Shown here: piece by piece, positions 26,452-35,365 of the stretch
Position numbering within the stretch: the first letter of the stretch is position 1
How the letters are laid out: each line of letters starts with the position of its first letter
Assembly (NCBI GenBank): GCA_046297695.1
Contig: JBKBHF010000018.1
Location: 1-64,000, forward strand
Direction of reading: 5' to 3'
Length of the DNA stretch: 64,000 bases
DNA from: Permianibacter sp046297695
Lineage (GTDB): Bacteria; Pseudomonadota; Gammaproteobacteria; Enterobacterales; Permianibacteraceae
Notes under the pieces: generated by a model
The model's database searches: none
What the model saw: the letters and a program-made list of their open reading frames with translations, nothing else
What the model was told of the DNA's origin: nothing
Made by a program: the position numbers and the translations under genes

Positions 26452-26488
26452 TAAAGCCAAAAAAGTATGACTGCAGACGCGTGTTCAT
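26426..26488 (-). CDS. Phe attenuator leader peptide
   Basis: 20-residue open frame, ATG at 26488 to TAA at 26426-26428. It contains the control cluster Tyr-Phe-Phe-Gly-Phe (TAC TTT TTT GGC TTT) at residues 8-12, as expected of a phenylalanine leader peptide. The stop codon lies next to attenuator segment 2, so a ribosome finishing the peptide would block the antiterminator. No clear Shine-Dalgarno is seen; if the promoter at 26496-26525 is right, the transcript would start almost at the ATG, so translation could be leaderless. Confidence 0.85.
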   Translation of the reverse strand: MNTRLQSYFFGFTLQPSGEG

Positions 26489-26495
26489 GGCGTTG

Positions 26496-26525
26496 AGACT
26501 ACGGAGCGGCTGTGTCGGGTGTCAA
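26496..26525 (-). promoter_or_regulatory. Candidate sigma-70 promoter for the attenuator
   Basis: A perfect -35 TTGACA at 26520-26525 and a weak -10 TAGTCT at 26496-26501, 18 bases apart, between the dedA stop (26571) and the leader peptide. The predicted start is near 26489, one base from the leader ATG. The -10 match is only 3 of 6, so confidence is moderate. Confidence 0.5.
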
Positions 26526-26570
26526 TCGCGCGGATTATGGTCGTTGGTTATGAGCAGGCGCCGATGAGCA

Positions 26571-27290
26571 TTAAGCATTCTTGTTGATGACCGACCCGAT
26601 CGCGCCGAGCAGATCGATGAACACCTGCCACCACGGCATCAACGGCAGTGCGATCAGGATTGCCGTGGCGAGCACGGTTACCGTGACGGACAGTTTGTGG
26701 CTGACGCTGCGCAGTTGCCGCGCCGCCCAGTACAAGGCGAACACCAGCGCCAGATGAAAGGCGAGTGGCCACAGTGACGCCAGCGGCAGGTTGAGCGAGG
26801 CGCCGACCGCGATGCCGGGCAGCAGATAAGCCGGCGCCCAGAACAGGCCACCGAACAGATTGGTCGGCCAATAGAAGCGCCACGGGAATTGCAGCAAGCC
26901 AGCGACGAACGGCAGCACGGCCCGGATCGGCCCGACGAAGCGGCCGAGCAGCAGGCTCATGACGCCATAGCGGATGAACAGGCTTTCGGCCCGTTTCAGC
27001 AACGGTTTGTGGCCTGCGAAAAAGCGCGAGTTCTGGATGCGCTCGCTGTGGCGATGGCCGAGCCAGAAGCCGACCGCCTCACCGATCACGGCACCGATAT
27101 AAGCCGCCCAGACGATCGGCCAGAACGGCAGGTGGCCGGTACCGACCAGTGTGCCGAGCCCCATCAGCAGCAGCCAGCCGGGTACGAAGAAGCTGATGAT
27201 GATCAGCGATTCCAGAAAGGCGACGACCGCGACCACCAGCGCCGCCCAGTGCGGATTGGCCGTGGTCCAGGCCAGCAATGACTCCACCAT
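26571..27290 (-). CDS. DedA family membrane protein
   Basis: 239-residue inner-membrane protein of the DedA/VTT family. The start at 27290 (MVESLLAWTTANPHWA) removes 27 non-typical residues from the longest open frame. Family signature: FLESLIIISFFVPGWLLLMGLG, then YIGAVIGEAVGFWLGH, and GRFVGPIRAVLPFVAG with the conserved FxGRFxPxxR-like arginine. Five or more membrane segments. DedA proteins act in lipid carrier recycling (undecaprenyl phosphate or phosphatidylethanolamine translocation) and membrane homeostasis. Divergent from psd, which makes phosphatidylethanolamine, so a membrane-lipid link is plausible. Confidence 0.9.
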   Translation of the reverse strand: MVESLLAWTTANPHWAALVVAVVAFLESLIIISFFVPGWLLLMGLGTLVGTGHLPFWPIVWAAYIGAVIGEAVGFWLGHRHSERIQNSRFFAGHKPLLKRAESLFIRYGVMSLLLGRFVGPIRAVLPFVAGLLQFPWRFYWPTNLFGGLFWAPAYLLPGIAVGASLNLPLASLWPLAFHLALVFALYWAARQLRSVSHKLSVTVTVLATAILIALPLMPWWQVFIDLLGAIGSVINKNA

Positions 27291-27493
27291 GACGATCAGG
27301 ATTCCGCTACCAGCAAACGGCGGCGAGCCTACCACAGCCTGACGACCGGCCTCTGTCCGTGGTCCGCGCAACCGGGGTCGCAGAACCGCAGGCCGGTGGT
27401 ATCCTAGCCGGCCAATTTTTCGGCCCGGCCCGGGCCCGGCTCGTTTGGCCTTCCGGGACCCGCCCGCCCCCGATTCGCGTTGAGGACCAAGAA

Positions 27494-28342
27494 GTGAGTG
27501 ATCGCCTGAAAGTGCTGCCGCAATACCTGATGCCCAAGCAGTTGCTGACCATTCTGGCCGGCAAGGGCGCCAGCGCCGAAGCCGGCAAGCTGACCACCTG
27601 GGCGATCCGCAGATTCATCGCCCATTACGGCGTCAACATGGCCGAGGCCAAGAACCCGGACCCGGCCAGCTACAAGAGCTTCAACGACTTCTTCACCCGG
27701 CCGCTGAAAGCCGGCGCCCGGCCGCTGGCGAGCAGCGCACTGGTCTGCCCGGTCGATGGCGCGATCTCACAGGCCGGCCCGATCAGCGGCGATCAGATCT
27801 ATCAGGCCAAAGGCCATCAGTATTCGACCAATGCCCTGCTCGGTGGTGATCCGGAGTTGGCGGCGCAATTCCAGGACGGCCTGTTCGCGACGCTGTACCT
27901 GTCGCCAAAGGATTACCACCGCATTCACATGCCCTGCCGCGGCAAGCTGCGCTTGATGCGTTATATCCCCGGCGATCTGTTCTCGGTCAATCCGCTGACC
28001 GCGCGCGCGGTGCCCGGGTTGTTTGCCCGCAACGAACGCGTCGTTTGCGTGTTCGATGGCGAACACGGTCCGTTCGTGCAGGTGCTGGTCGGCGCCACCA
28101 TCGTCGGCAGCATGGCAACGGTCTGGCACGGCCTCATCAATCCGCCGCGGCCGGGCGTCATCACCGAATGGCGTTACGACGATCAGAACATCGTGCTCGA
28201 ACAAGGCGCCGAAATGGGCCGCTTCCTGCTCGGCTCGACCGTGGTCGCGCTGTTCCCGAAAAACGTTTATGCGCTGAATCCGCAATGGCAGCCGGGCGGC
28301 GCGATTCGGATGGGTGAGATGATGGCGACGGCGGCGCGCTGA
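27494..28342 (+). CDS. psd: Phosphatidylserine decarboxylase proenzyme
   Basis: 282-residue membrane-associated proenzyme that converts phosphatidylserine to phosphatidylethanolamine. The GTG at 27494, with GAGGA seven bases upstream, gives the normal start (SDRLKVLPQYLMPKQLLTILAG, close to E. coli Psd). The LGST self-cleavage motif (GRFLLGSTVVALF) is present near the C-terminus; cleavage before its serine makes the pyruvoyl cofactor. Other conserved motifs: KSFNDFFTRPLK, PVDGAISQ, YLSPKDYHRIHMP and PGDLFSVN. Convergent with cobA, with a hairpin between. Confidence 0.96.
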   Translation: MSDRLKVLPQYLMPKQLLTILAGKGASAEAGKLTTWAIRRFIAHYGVNMAEAKNPDPASYKSFNDFFTRPLKAGARPLASSALVCPVDGAISQAGPISGDQIYQAKGHQYSTNALLGGDPELAAQFQDGLFATLYLSPKDYHRIHMPCRGKLRLMRYIPGDLFSVNPLTARAVPGLFARNERVVCVFDGEHGPFVQVLVGATIVGSMATVWHGLINPPRPGVITEWRYDDQNIVLEQGAEMGRFLLGSTVVALFPKNVYALNPQWQPGGAIRMGEMMATAAR

Positions 28343-28368
28343 TTCGCACGTTGAGCGTTCTTCTGGAA

Positions 28369-28388
28369 GGAGCGAGCAGGCTCGCTCC
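28369..28388. terminator. Hairpin between psd and cobA
   Basis: Perfect 8-bp stem GGAGCGAG / CTCGCTCC with a CAGG loop, located in the 48-base gap between two convergent genes. It lacks a proper T-run on either side except TTTT after CTACATC, so it is either a weak terminator or a REP-type repeat of the kind common in Pseudomonas-like genomes. Confidence 0.5.
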
Positions 28389-28390
28389 TG

Positions 28391-29269
28391 CTACATCTTT
28401 TCCCTGTTGGCTGCATGTTCAATCGGGTCGCATTGTGACCTCACGGTCACCACGCGACCGATAATCACCAGCGTTGGGCTCGGCAACAGCGCTTGCTGTT
28501 GTTGCTCGGCGATATCGGCCAAGTTACCGATCAACACTCGCTGCTGCGCCGTCGTGCCCTGCGCCACCAACGCCACCGGCCAGTCGTCAGGCAAGCCGCA
28601 TCGGCGCAAGCGCACACACAATTCGGGCAAACGCGCCAGCCCCATATAGATCACCAACGTCTGATCGCGCCGCGCCAATACATCATGGCTCGCCGGCAAC
28701 TCGCCGTACTGATTGCAACCAGTCAGAAACAACACCGACGAGGCGTAATCGCGATGGGTCAGCGGAATGCCGGCATAGGCGCCGCAGCCGAGCGCCGCCG
28801 TGATGCCCGGCACCACTTCAACCTCGATACCAGCCTGCCACAGCGCTTGCATTTCCTCGCCACCGCGGCCAAACAAAAACGGATCGCCACCTTTCAGCCG
28901 CACCACCTGCAGGCCCTGTTGGGCATACTGGATCAGCAAGCGTTCCGTTTCCGTTTGACTGACATGATGATCGCCGCTGCATTTGCCGACATAGTGTTTT
29001 TGCGCGTGCACCGGCAGCAGCGCGAGGATCTCGGTCGGGATCAACCGGTCATACAGCACGACATCGGCACGGGCCAAAATGCGCGCCGCTTTCAGCGTCA
29101 GCAATTCCGGATCGCCGGGGCCGGCGCCGACCAGAAAAACCTTGCCCTTCTTTCTGGTGTGCGCATGCAGACTCGACTGCCAGCGCTGCCGTAGCCGTCG
29201 CCACCAAGGAAGGTCCATGGCCAGCGGCGGCATTGGCAAGCGCCAACGGTTCAGGGCTGCGACCTTCAT
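28391..29269 (-). CDS. cobA: Uroporphyrinogen-III C-methyltransferase
   Basis: 292-residue SAM-dependent enzyme making precorrin-2, the first step to siroheme, which is the cofactor of nitrite reductase encoded upstream. Motifs: VFLVGAGPGDPELLTLKAAR, YVGKCSGDHHVSQTE, VVRLKGGDPFLFGRGGEE and PGITAALGCGAYAGIPLTHR. An N-terminal extension of about 40 basic residues is unusual, and the CysG dehydrogenase/ferrochelatase domain is absent, so those steps must be supplied elsewhere. It starts within the nasA stop (ATGA), as the last gene of nirB-nirD-nasA-cobA. Confidence 0.93.
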   Translation of the reverse strand: MKVAALNRWRLPMPPLAMDLPWWRRLRQRWQSSLHAHTRKKGKVFLVGAGPGDPELLTLKAARILARADVVLYDRLIPTEILALLPVHAQKHYVGKCSGDHHVSQTETERLLIQYAQQGLQVVRLKGGDPFLFGRGGEEMQALWQAGIEVEVVPGITAALGCGAYAGIPLTHRDYASSVLFLTGCNQYGELPASHDVLARRDQTLVIYMGLARLPELCVRLRRCGLPDDWPVALVAQGTTAQQRVLIGNLADIAEQQQQALLPSPTLVIIGRVVTVRSQCDPIEHAANREKM

Positions 29270-32028
29270 CTCAGCGGCTTTCCTATCAACATTCGGCTTG
29301 CCGTTTCAGTGGCAATCAGTCGCTGCAGCGCCGGAATGCAAGAGCCGCAATTGCCACCGGCCTGACAGGCACGCGTCAGCGCCGCCGGTGTGTTGCACCC
29401 GGCACGAATATGCTGGCGCAGGGTTTGCTCACCAACGGAGAAACAGGCGCAGACAATCGCGCCGGTTGGCAACGTGCCGCGCGGCGGCCGGCCGGACAAC
29501 AACGCTTTGCGATCCGCATCACTGAGCACCGACTGCTCGAACAATTGTTGCAACCATTGCCGATCCGGTAAGGCCGGCGTCGGCGCCAGAAACAGACAGG
29601 CCTGCAAGCGACCGTTGTCGTGCCACGCCGCGCGAAACGCGGCCCGCGCCGGATCGCCCCACTGCAGACAGTCACGGCCCGGCGTCTGCTCGCCAAAGAG
29701 TTGCTGCAGCAATTGCCGGCTATCGAGCGCGCTGTCATCGGCCAACTCATAGCGGGTACAGGCGTTTGCCGGCACCCGCGCCCAGTAGCGGCAGCGCAGT
29801 GGTGTCGCCAGCGGAGTGCGGGTGATCAGAAAACCTTGCCAAGTCATTGCCACGGCTTGCACGGACACTGGCGTGTGTTTGAACTCCGGTTGCCCGGACT
29901 GCGGATCACAGGCCGGGTTGACCACGGCATCGATGCGCGCCTGCGCCGCGTATGGCCCGGACCAGTGCATCGGTGCGAACACGGTGCCGCGCCGGACGCC
30001 GTCATCGTGTTGCACGCGCAGCAGCGCTGCCCCCCAGCGACTGCGGATCCGGACAAACTGCTGATTCACCAGCGCGTAACGCGCAGCATCGTCCGGATGG
30101 ATCTGCAACAAGGGTTCGCTCTGGTGCGCGTTCAGCTTGGCGGCGCGTGCCGTGCGGGTCATGGTGTGCCAGTGGTCACGGACGCGACCGGTATTGAGTG
30201 ATAGCGGAAACTCGGCGGTCAGCGCGTGGTGCGGTGCACGCGGCGTCAATGCCTGCATCCGGGCCCTACCATTGGCGGTGGCAAACCAGCCGTCAGCGAA
30301 CAAGCGCTCACTGCCACGGCCATCGGCGTGCACTGGCCATTGCACCGGCTGCAGCGATTCGTATTCCGCTGCATTGATCTGCGCCAGTGCGCCCAGGCGA
30401 AACAGCCGCTCGCTCTTTTTTTCCACACTCGTATTCTCGAACTCCGACAGCCGCGCATGTTCAAGAAAAATCTCGTGCGGCTGCTGAAACGCAAACGCTT
30501 GCGGATAACCCAGGCGTTTGCCGACTTCGCAAATCGCCCACCAGTCGGCTTTGGCTTCGCCCGGCGCCGGCAAGAATGCTCGTTGGCGGGAAATGCGCCG
30601 TTCGGAATTGGTCACGGTGCCGCTTTTCTCGCCCCAGGCCAGCGCCGGCAAGCGCACATGCGCCAGCTCGACCGTGTCGGTGTGGCGAACAAAATCGGAG
30701 GCGATCACCAGCTCGCAGCGTTGCAAGGCAGCGCGCACCCGATCGGCATTCGGCAGGCTGACCACCGGATTGGTCGCCATGATCCAGACCGCTTTGATGC
30801 GGCCCTCGGCCATCGCCTCAAACATCTCGACCGCTTTCAGACCCGGCCCCTGCACCAGATTCGGCGCCGACCAGAACCGCTGCAACAGCTCGCGATGCGG
30901 CGGTGAAAAATTCAGATGCGCGGCCAAGGTCGACGCCATGCCGCCGACTTCGCGGCCGCCCATCGCATTCGGTTGGCCGGTGATCGATAACGGTCCGCAG
31001 CCTGGCTTGCCGATGCGGCCAGTGGCCAGATGCACATTCAGAATCGCATTGACCTTGTCGGTGCCGGCGCTACTTTGATTGACGCCCTGCGAGAACGCGG
31101 TGACCACCCGTTCGGTCGCGGCAAATTTGCGGTAGAAGCGCAGTAGCTCTTCTTCGGCAACACCGCAGTGCTGAGCGACCGTGGTCAGATTCGGCGCGGC
31201 AGCTTTGGCGGCGGCAAAACTGTCGGCCCAGCCTTCGACGTGGCGCTCCAGAAACGCCAGATCGAGTTCGCCGTACTTCAGCAGATGCACCAGCAGGCCA
31301 CTCCAGAGCCAGACATCGCTGCCCGGCGCAATGGCGAGATGCTGGTCGGCAATCACCGCGGTTTCCGTACGGCGCGGATCGATGACAATGACCTGCATCG
31401 TAAGCCGCTGCGCTTTCGCCGCTTTCAGGCGCTGAAACAACACCGGATGGCACCAGGCCAGATTCGAGCCACTCAGCACCACCAGATCGGCCTGTTCCAG
31501 ATCGGTGTAGGACGCCGGCACGGCGTCGGCACCAAACGCACGGACATGACCCGCCACGGCGGAGGCCATGCACAGCCGGGAATTGGTGTCGATATTGCCG
31601 CTGCCGATAAATCCTTTCATCAGCTTGTTGGCGACATAATAATCTTCGGTCAGCATCTGACCGGACGCGTAGAACGCGATCGCATCCGGGCCGTGCTCGG
31701 CGAGGATGCGGGCAAACTGGCTGGCGATGTGGTCGAGTGCAATATTCCAGCTGACACGCTGAATATTGCCGTCACGATCTCGCCATTCCGGATACAGCAG
31801 CCGGTCTTCCGCGCCGAGCGTTTCGATCAGCGCGCTGCCTTTCGAACAGAGCCGCCCGTAGTTGGCCGGATGTTCGGTATCACCTTGCACGCTCAAACGG
31901 CCGTCGGCACTGCGCTGCACGACGACGCCGCAGCCGACGCCGCAATACGGACAGGTGGTTCGAGTGGCCGATTCGGTGCTAACCGGATTCGAGCGCAGCC
32001 GTTCGGTTTCAATGCGGATATCAGCCAT
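29266..32028 (-). CDS. nasA: Assimilatory nitrate reductase, catalytic subunit
   Basis: 920-residue cytoplasmic molybdenum (bis-MGD) enzyme reducing nitrate to nitrite. The N-terminal [4Fe-4S] cysteines are in TTCPYCGVGCGVVVQ and GRLCSKGSALIE. Molybdopterin regions include ASGQMLTEDYYVANKLMKGF, NSRLCMASAV and TNPVVSLPNADRV. The C-terminal 70 residues form a BFD-like [2Fe-2S] domain (CACFSVGEQTL, GCNTP, GGNCGSC) as in Klebsiella NasA, probably the electron entry point. It starts 3 bases after the nirD stop and overlaps cobA. Confidence 0.95.
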   Translation of the reverse strand: MADIRIETERLRSNPVSTESATRTTCPYCGVGCGVVVQRSADGRLSVQGDTEHPANYGRLCSKGSALIETLGAEDRLLYPEWRDRDGNIQRVSWNIALDHIASQFARILAEHGPDAIAFYASGQMLTEDYYVANKLMKGFIGSGNIDTNSRLCMASAVAGHVRAFGADAVPASYTDLEQADLVVLSGSNLAWCHPVLFQRLKAAKAQRLTMQVIVIDPRRTETAVIADQHLAIAPGSDVWLWSGLLVHLLKYGELDLAFLERHVEGWADSFAAAKAAAPNLTTVAQHCGVAEEELLRFYRKFAATERVVTAFSQGVNQSSAGTDKVNAILNVHLATGRIGKPGCGPLSITGQPNAMGGREVGGMASTLAAHLNFSPPHRELLQRFWSAPNLVQGPGLKAVEMFEAMAEGRIKAVWIMATNPVVSLPNADRVRAALQRCELVIASDFVRHTDTVELAHVRLPALAWGEKSGTVTNSERRISRQRAFLPAPGEAKADWWAICEVGKRLGYPQAFAFQQPHEIFLEHARLSEFENTSVEKKSERLFRLGALAQINAAEYESLQPVQWPVHADGRGSERLFADGWFATANGRARMQALTPRAPHHALTAEFPLSLNTGRVRDHWHTMTRTARAAKLNAHQSEPLLQIHPDDAARYALVNQQFVRIRSRWGAALLRVQHDDGVRRGTVFAPMHWSGPYAAQARIDAVVNPACDPQSGQPEFKHTPVSVQAVAMTWQGFLITRTPLATPLRCRYWARVPANACTRYELADDSALDSRQLLQQLFGEQTPGRDCLQWGDPARAAFRAAWHDNGRLQACLFLAPTPALPDRQWLQQLFEQSVLSDADRKALLSGRPPRGTLPTGAIVCACFSVGEQTLRQHIRAGCNTPAALTRACQAGGNCGSCIPALQRLIATETASRMLIGKPLR

Positions 32029-32031
32029 GGC

Positions 32032-32439
32032 TCAATCCACAGTGTTCAAACGCGCCCGCGACTCCGCCAGCGGTTGCAAGCCGAGATAAACCTCGCCCGC
32101 GACCACTTTGACCGGAAAGCGCGGCACGCAACCGATGTCAGGCGCTTTTGCTTCGCCGCTATCGAGCTGCACTTGCCAGGCATGCAACGGACAGCTGACC
32201 AGCCGACCATGAACGATGCCTTCCGACAGCGGGCCGCCACGATGCGGGCAGCGATCGAGCAAGGCGAACACGTCATCGCTACTGTTGCGAAACACGGCGA
32301 CATCACCGTGCAGCGTGCGCACCACGCGGGCACCCAATTGCGGAATGCTGTGCAGCGCGCCGACCGCGGTCCAGGCCGTTTCGGGTCGGTGCAGCAGGTT
32401 CTCAGGCGCTGGGTTTGCCAGCGCAGCGGGGGCAGACAT
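32032..32439 (-). CDS. nirD: Nitrite reductase small subunit
   Basis: 135-residue Rieske-type [2Fe-2S] protein, the small subunit of assimilatory NADH-nitrite reductase. The cluster ligands are visible in CPHRGGPLSEG and CPLHAW. It lies 55 bases after nirB and 3 bases before nasA in the same operon. Confidence 0.93.
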   Translation of the reverse strand: MSAPAALANPAPENLLHRPETAWTAVGALHSIPQLGARVVRTLHGDVAVFRNSSDDVFALLDRCPHRGGPLSEGIVHGRLVSCPLHAWQVQLDSGEAKAPDIGCVPRFPVKVVAGEVYLGLQPLAESRARLNTVD

Positions 32440-32494
32440 GAGGAGCTCCTCTTACATGGCTTTGACTGTGCGTCCACCGAACGTTGGCGCGACT

Positions 32495-34921
32495 TCAACT
32501 CAAATCAACAATTGGAATGAATTGCTCACGGGCGATTGGTTGCGCCAGCTCGGCCCATGGATCTTTCTGGAAATGACTTTGCGAATCGCGAAAGCGCTTG
32601 GCGAGGTGTTGCCGGCTTTCGGCATCGTGGACAATGCGCTGCTGCACATAAGCGAGGCCGACCCGTTCCAGATACGGCGCGGTGCGCTCGAGATAACGGC
32701 CTTCATCGCGGTACAGTTGCATGAACGCGAGGCAGTATTCTTCCACCTCTTCCATCGTTTCGACCCGGCACAGCACGTCAGTACCGCGCAGCCTGATGCC
32801 GCCGTTACCGCCGACATGCAATTCCCAACCGGATTCGATCGCGATGACGCCAAAATCCTTGATCGTGGCCTCGGTGCAGTTGCGCGGGCAGCCGGATACC
32901 GCCATCTTGAATTTGTGCGGCGTCCAGGCGCCCCAGGTCAGCTTTTCCAGCCGAATGCCCATGCCGGTGGAATCCTGGGTGCCGAATCGGCACCATTCGG
33001 ACCCGACGCAGGTTTTCACGGTGCGCAAGGCTTTGCCGTAGGCGTGACCGGAGACAAAACCGGCTTTGGCCAGATCGGCCCAAACGCCCGGCAGATCGTG
33101 TTTTTTGACGCCAAGCAAATCGATTCGCTGACCACCGGTGATTTTGACGGTCGGGATCTGAAACTTGTCGACCACATCGGCGATCGCGCGCAGCTCATGG
33201 GCGTTGGTGACACCGCCCCACATCCGCGGCACCACCGAATAGCTGCCGTCTTTCTGGATATTGGCGTGCATGCGCTCGTTGACAAAGCGCGACTGGGCGT
33301 CGTCCCGCACTTCGCCGGGCCAGGTCGCGATCAAATAGAAATTGAGTGCCGGCCGGCATTTGTCACAACCATCCGGCGTTTGCCAGTGCAGGGTTTGAAA
33401 CACCTGCGACAAAGACAACAGGCGCTGCGAGCGAATCGCTTCACGCACTTCGTCATGACTGTACTCGGTGCAGCTGCAGATCGGTTTCTTGGTCGGTGCC
33501 TGATAACTCTCACCGGCCGCGGCGGCCAGCAGTTGCTCGACCAAGGGGGTACAGGAGCCGCAGGACGCGGACGCCTTGGTGTGCGCCCGCACCGCCTCGA
33601 GCGTTTGCAAATTGTGCTCGCGAATCGCATCGATGATGCTGCCTTTGCAGACACCGTTGCAGTCACAGACCGCCCGATCATCCGGCCAATCGAGGACGAC
33701 CGGTTTGCTGGCGCCATCGCCGTCGGCAACCGGACCAAACAACAGGCTGTCGCGCAAATGCCCGACCGGACGCTGTTCCTTCATCAGCTGGAAATACCAG
33801 CTGCCGTCGGCGGTATCGCCGTACAGCACCGCGCCGATCAGCTTGTCATCGCGCAGCACGACTTTTTTGTAGACGCCGGCACCGGCATCCTGATAGACAA
33901 TGCTGTCGCAGCCGTCCCCATCCTGAAATTCGCCGGCGGAAAACAGTTCAACGCCGGTGACTTTCAACTTGGTCGAGGTCACTGAACCGACATATGTGGC
34001 GTCACTGTCGCCCGCCAATTGCGCGGCACAGACACGCGCTTGCTCATACAGCGGCGCGACCAGACCGTAGCACTGGCCCCGGTGTTGCACGCATTCACCG
34101 ACCGCGTAAATGCGTGGGTCAGTCGTTTGCATGGCATCGGAAACCAGCACGCCGCGTTCGCAGCCCAGACCGCTGTCTTTGGCGAGCGCGATATGCGGCC
34201 GAATGCCGGCCGCCATGACCACCAGATCGGCCGGTAGCGTGCTGCCATCGGCAAATTGCACCGCTGTCACCCGTTCATCACCGAGCAGCGCGCTGGTTTG
34301 CGCCGCCATTTTGAACGCGATGCCACGCGCTTCCAGCGTTTGCTGAAGCAACGTCGCCGCCGCGGCGTCCAGCTGGCGCTCCATCAGCGTTGCCAGCAAA
34401 TGCACCACCGTCACGGTCATGCCTTGTTTCAGCAAGCCGTAGGCGGCTTCAAGCCCGAGCAAACCGCCACCGATCACGACGGCGTTTTTATATTGCCGGC
34501 TGGCTGCCAACATTTGCTCGACATCGTGCAGATCGCGGTAGCTGACCACACCGGGCAGCTCGCGTCCCGGCACCGGCGGAATGAACGGCAGCGAACCGGT
34601 GGCCAGAATCAGTTGGTCATAGCGCTGAACGATGCCGTCGTCCGTACGCACCTCTCTGGCATCGCGGTCGATCATGCTGACGCGTTTGCCGCAATGCAGT
34701 CGGATACCGCGCTCGGCATACCATTCAATGGGATTGATCAGAATCTCGTCGGCGCTTTTCTCCCCGGCCAGCACTGGCGACAACAGAATGCGGTTGTAAT
34801 TGCCGTGCGGCTCGGCACCGAACACGGTGATGTCGTAGCGTTCGGGCGCCAGACTCAGCAGTTCTTCGATCACTCTCATGCCGGCCATGCCATTGCCGAC
34901 CAACACCAGTCGCGGCTTCAT
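32495..34921 (-). CDS. nirB: Nitrite reductase [NAD(P)H] large subunit
   Basis: 808-residue siroheme enzyme reducing nitrite to ammonium. The ATG at 34921 follows GGGAGGAGAGGCA and gives MKPRLVLVGNGMAGMRVIEEL; the open frame continues upstream through the leader but is not coding. FAD and NADH domains occupy residues 1-400 (GNGMAGMR, VVIGGGLLGLEAAYG). A BFD-type [2Fe-2S] domain follows (VCDCNGVCKG, ASCGSCTPLVEQL), then a second CxC cluster region and the C-terminal siroheme/[4Fe-4S] half with CVGSEWCRFGTQDS and SGCPRNCTEA. A terminator-containing leader precedes the gene. Confidence 0.95.
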   Translation of the reverse strand: MKPRLVLVGNGMAGMRVIEELLSLAPERYDITVFGAEPHGNYNRILLSPVLAGEKSADEILINPIEWYAERGIRLHCGKRVSMIDRDAREVRTDDGIVQRYDQLILATGSLPFIPPVPGRELPGVVSYRDLHDVEQMLAASRQYKNAVVIGGGLLGLEAAYGLLKQGMTVTVVHLLATLMERQLDAAAATLLQQTLEARGIAFKMAAQTSALLGDERVTAVQFADGSTLPADLVVMAAGIRPHIALAKDSGLGCERGVLVSDAMQTTDPRIYAVGECVQHRGQCYGLVAPLYEQARVCAAQLAGDSDATYVGSVTSTKLKVTGVELFSAGEFQDGDGCDSIVYQDAGAGVYKKVVLRDDKLIGAVLYGDTADGSWYFQLMKEQRPVGHLRDSLLFGPVADGDGASKPVVLDWPDDRAVCDCNGVCKGSIIDAIREHNLQTLEAVRAHTKASASCGSCTPLVEQLLAAAAGESYQAPTKKPICSCTEYSHDEVREAIRSQRLLSLSQVFQTLHWQTPDGCDKCRPALNFYLIATWPGEVRDDAQSRFVNERMHANIQKDGSYSVVPRMWGGVTNAHELRAIADVVDKFQIPTVKITGGQRIDLLGVKKHDLPGVWADLAKAGFVSGHAYGKALRTVKTCVGSEWCRFGTQDSTGMGIRLEKLTWGAWTPHKFKMAVSGCPRNCTEATIKDFGVIAIESGWELHVGGNGGIRLRGTDVLCRVETMEEVEEYCLAFMQLYRDEGRYLERTAPYLERVGLAYVQQRIVHDAESRQHLAKRFRDSQSHFQKDPWAELAQPIAREQFIPIVDLS

Positions 34922-34935
34922 TGCCTCTCCTCCCG

Positions 34936-35015
34936 AAAACAAAAACGGCGCCCCCTGACCTGCATTCGCTGCAAGCCCGTGGACGCCGTTGTCGAATTCA
35001 AGCCTTTGCAATTCG
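34936..35015 (-). promoter_or_regulatory. nirB leader: NasT-type antitermination region
   Basis: On the minus strand, a hairpin CGAATTgCAA / TTGAATTCG (34993-35015) has a hexaloop that can be read AAGGCT, i.e. A at position 1 and G at position 4, the ANTAR-recognised pattern. Directly after it comes a terminator: AACGGCGTCC (34981-34990) pairs with GGGCGCCGTT (34944-34953) and is followed by TTTTTGTTTT. A second small hairpin (CTTGCA / TGCAGG) lies in the terminator loop. The T-run ends just before the nirB ribosome binding site. NasT, encoded divergently, is the expected RNA-binding antiterminator. Confidence 0.78.
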
Positions 35016-35107
35016 GAGGCCAACATCGAGTCAACGCCACGCCGACCACAAACATTTACCACCGTGACGACCGCAGCCGCAGCGGCGGCACCGCGCCGGT
35101 GCAGTTC

Positions 35108-35124
35108 TGCACAGTGCCGGTGCA
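35108..35124. promoter_or_regulatory. NtrC-like binding site
   Basis: TGCACAGTGCCGGTGCA matches the NtrC pattern (TGCAC-N6/7-GGTGCA, 17 bp) closely and lies between divergent nirB and nasT. It is about 150 bases upstream of the sigma-54 promoter match for nasT, a normal enhancer distance. Confidence 0.55.
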
Positions 35125-35273
35125 AACGGGCCGCTAACAGAACACCAGCCATCGCGCCAACGCGACGAGATCGATATGTGTTCGGCTCGATGCAACGGTT
35201 TTTTCTGCACCAGCGCTGGCCAGATGGGTCGGCGTGCACCGTTCCGGCGCCCCGAAAACAGGCAGGCCCGACC

Positions 35274-35289
35274 CGGCCCGGTGTTTGCA
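35274..35289 (+). promoter_or_regulatory. Candidate sigma-54 promoter for nasT
   Basis: CGGCCCGGTGTTTGCA has the GG-N10-GC spacing and matches the -24/-12 consensus (TGGCACGnnnTTTGCA) except at two bases. The start would be near 35300, giving a leader of about 65 bases before the nasT ATG. Confidence 0.6.
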
Positions 35290-35365
35290 ACGCGTGTGAG
35301 TAAACGGTTGCAAAGCAATAGCAAGACATCGATGACAACAAGACGTCGACAACAAGGACTGAGCG

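Noticed and set aside
35132..35147. Sigma-54-like sequence TGGTGTTCTGTTAGC on minus for nirB
   Set aside because: GG-N10-GC spacing holds but the -12 TTGC is not matched, and it lies upstream of the NtrC-like site relative to nirB. Too weak to call.
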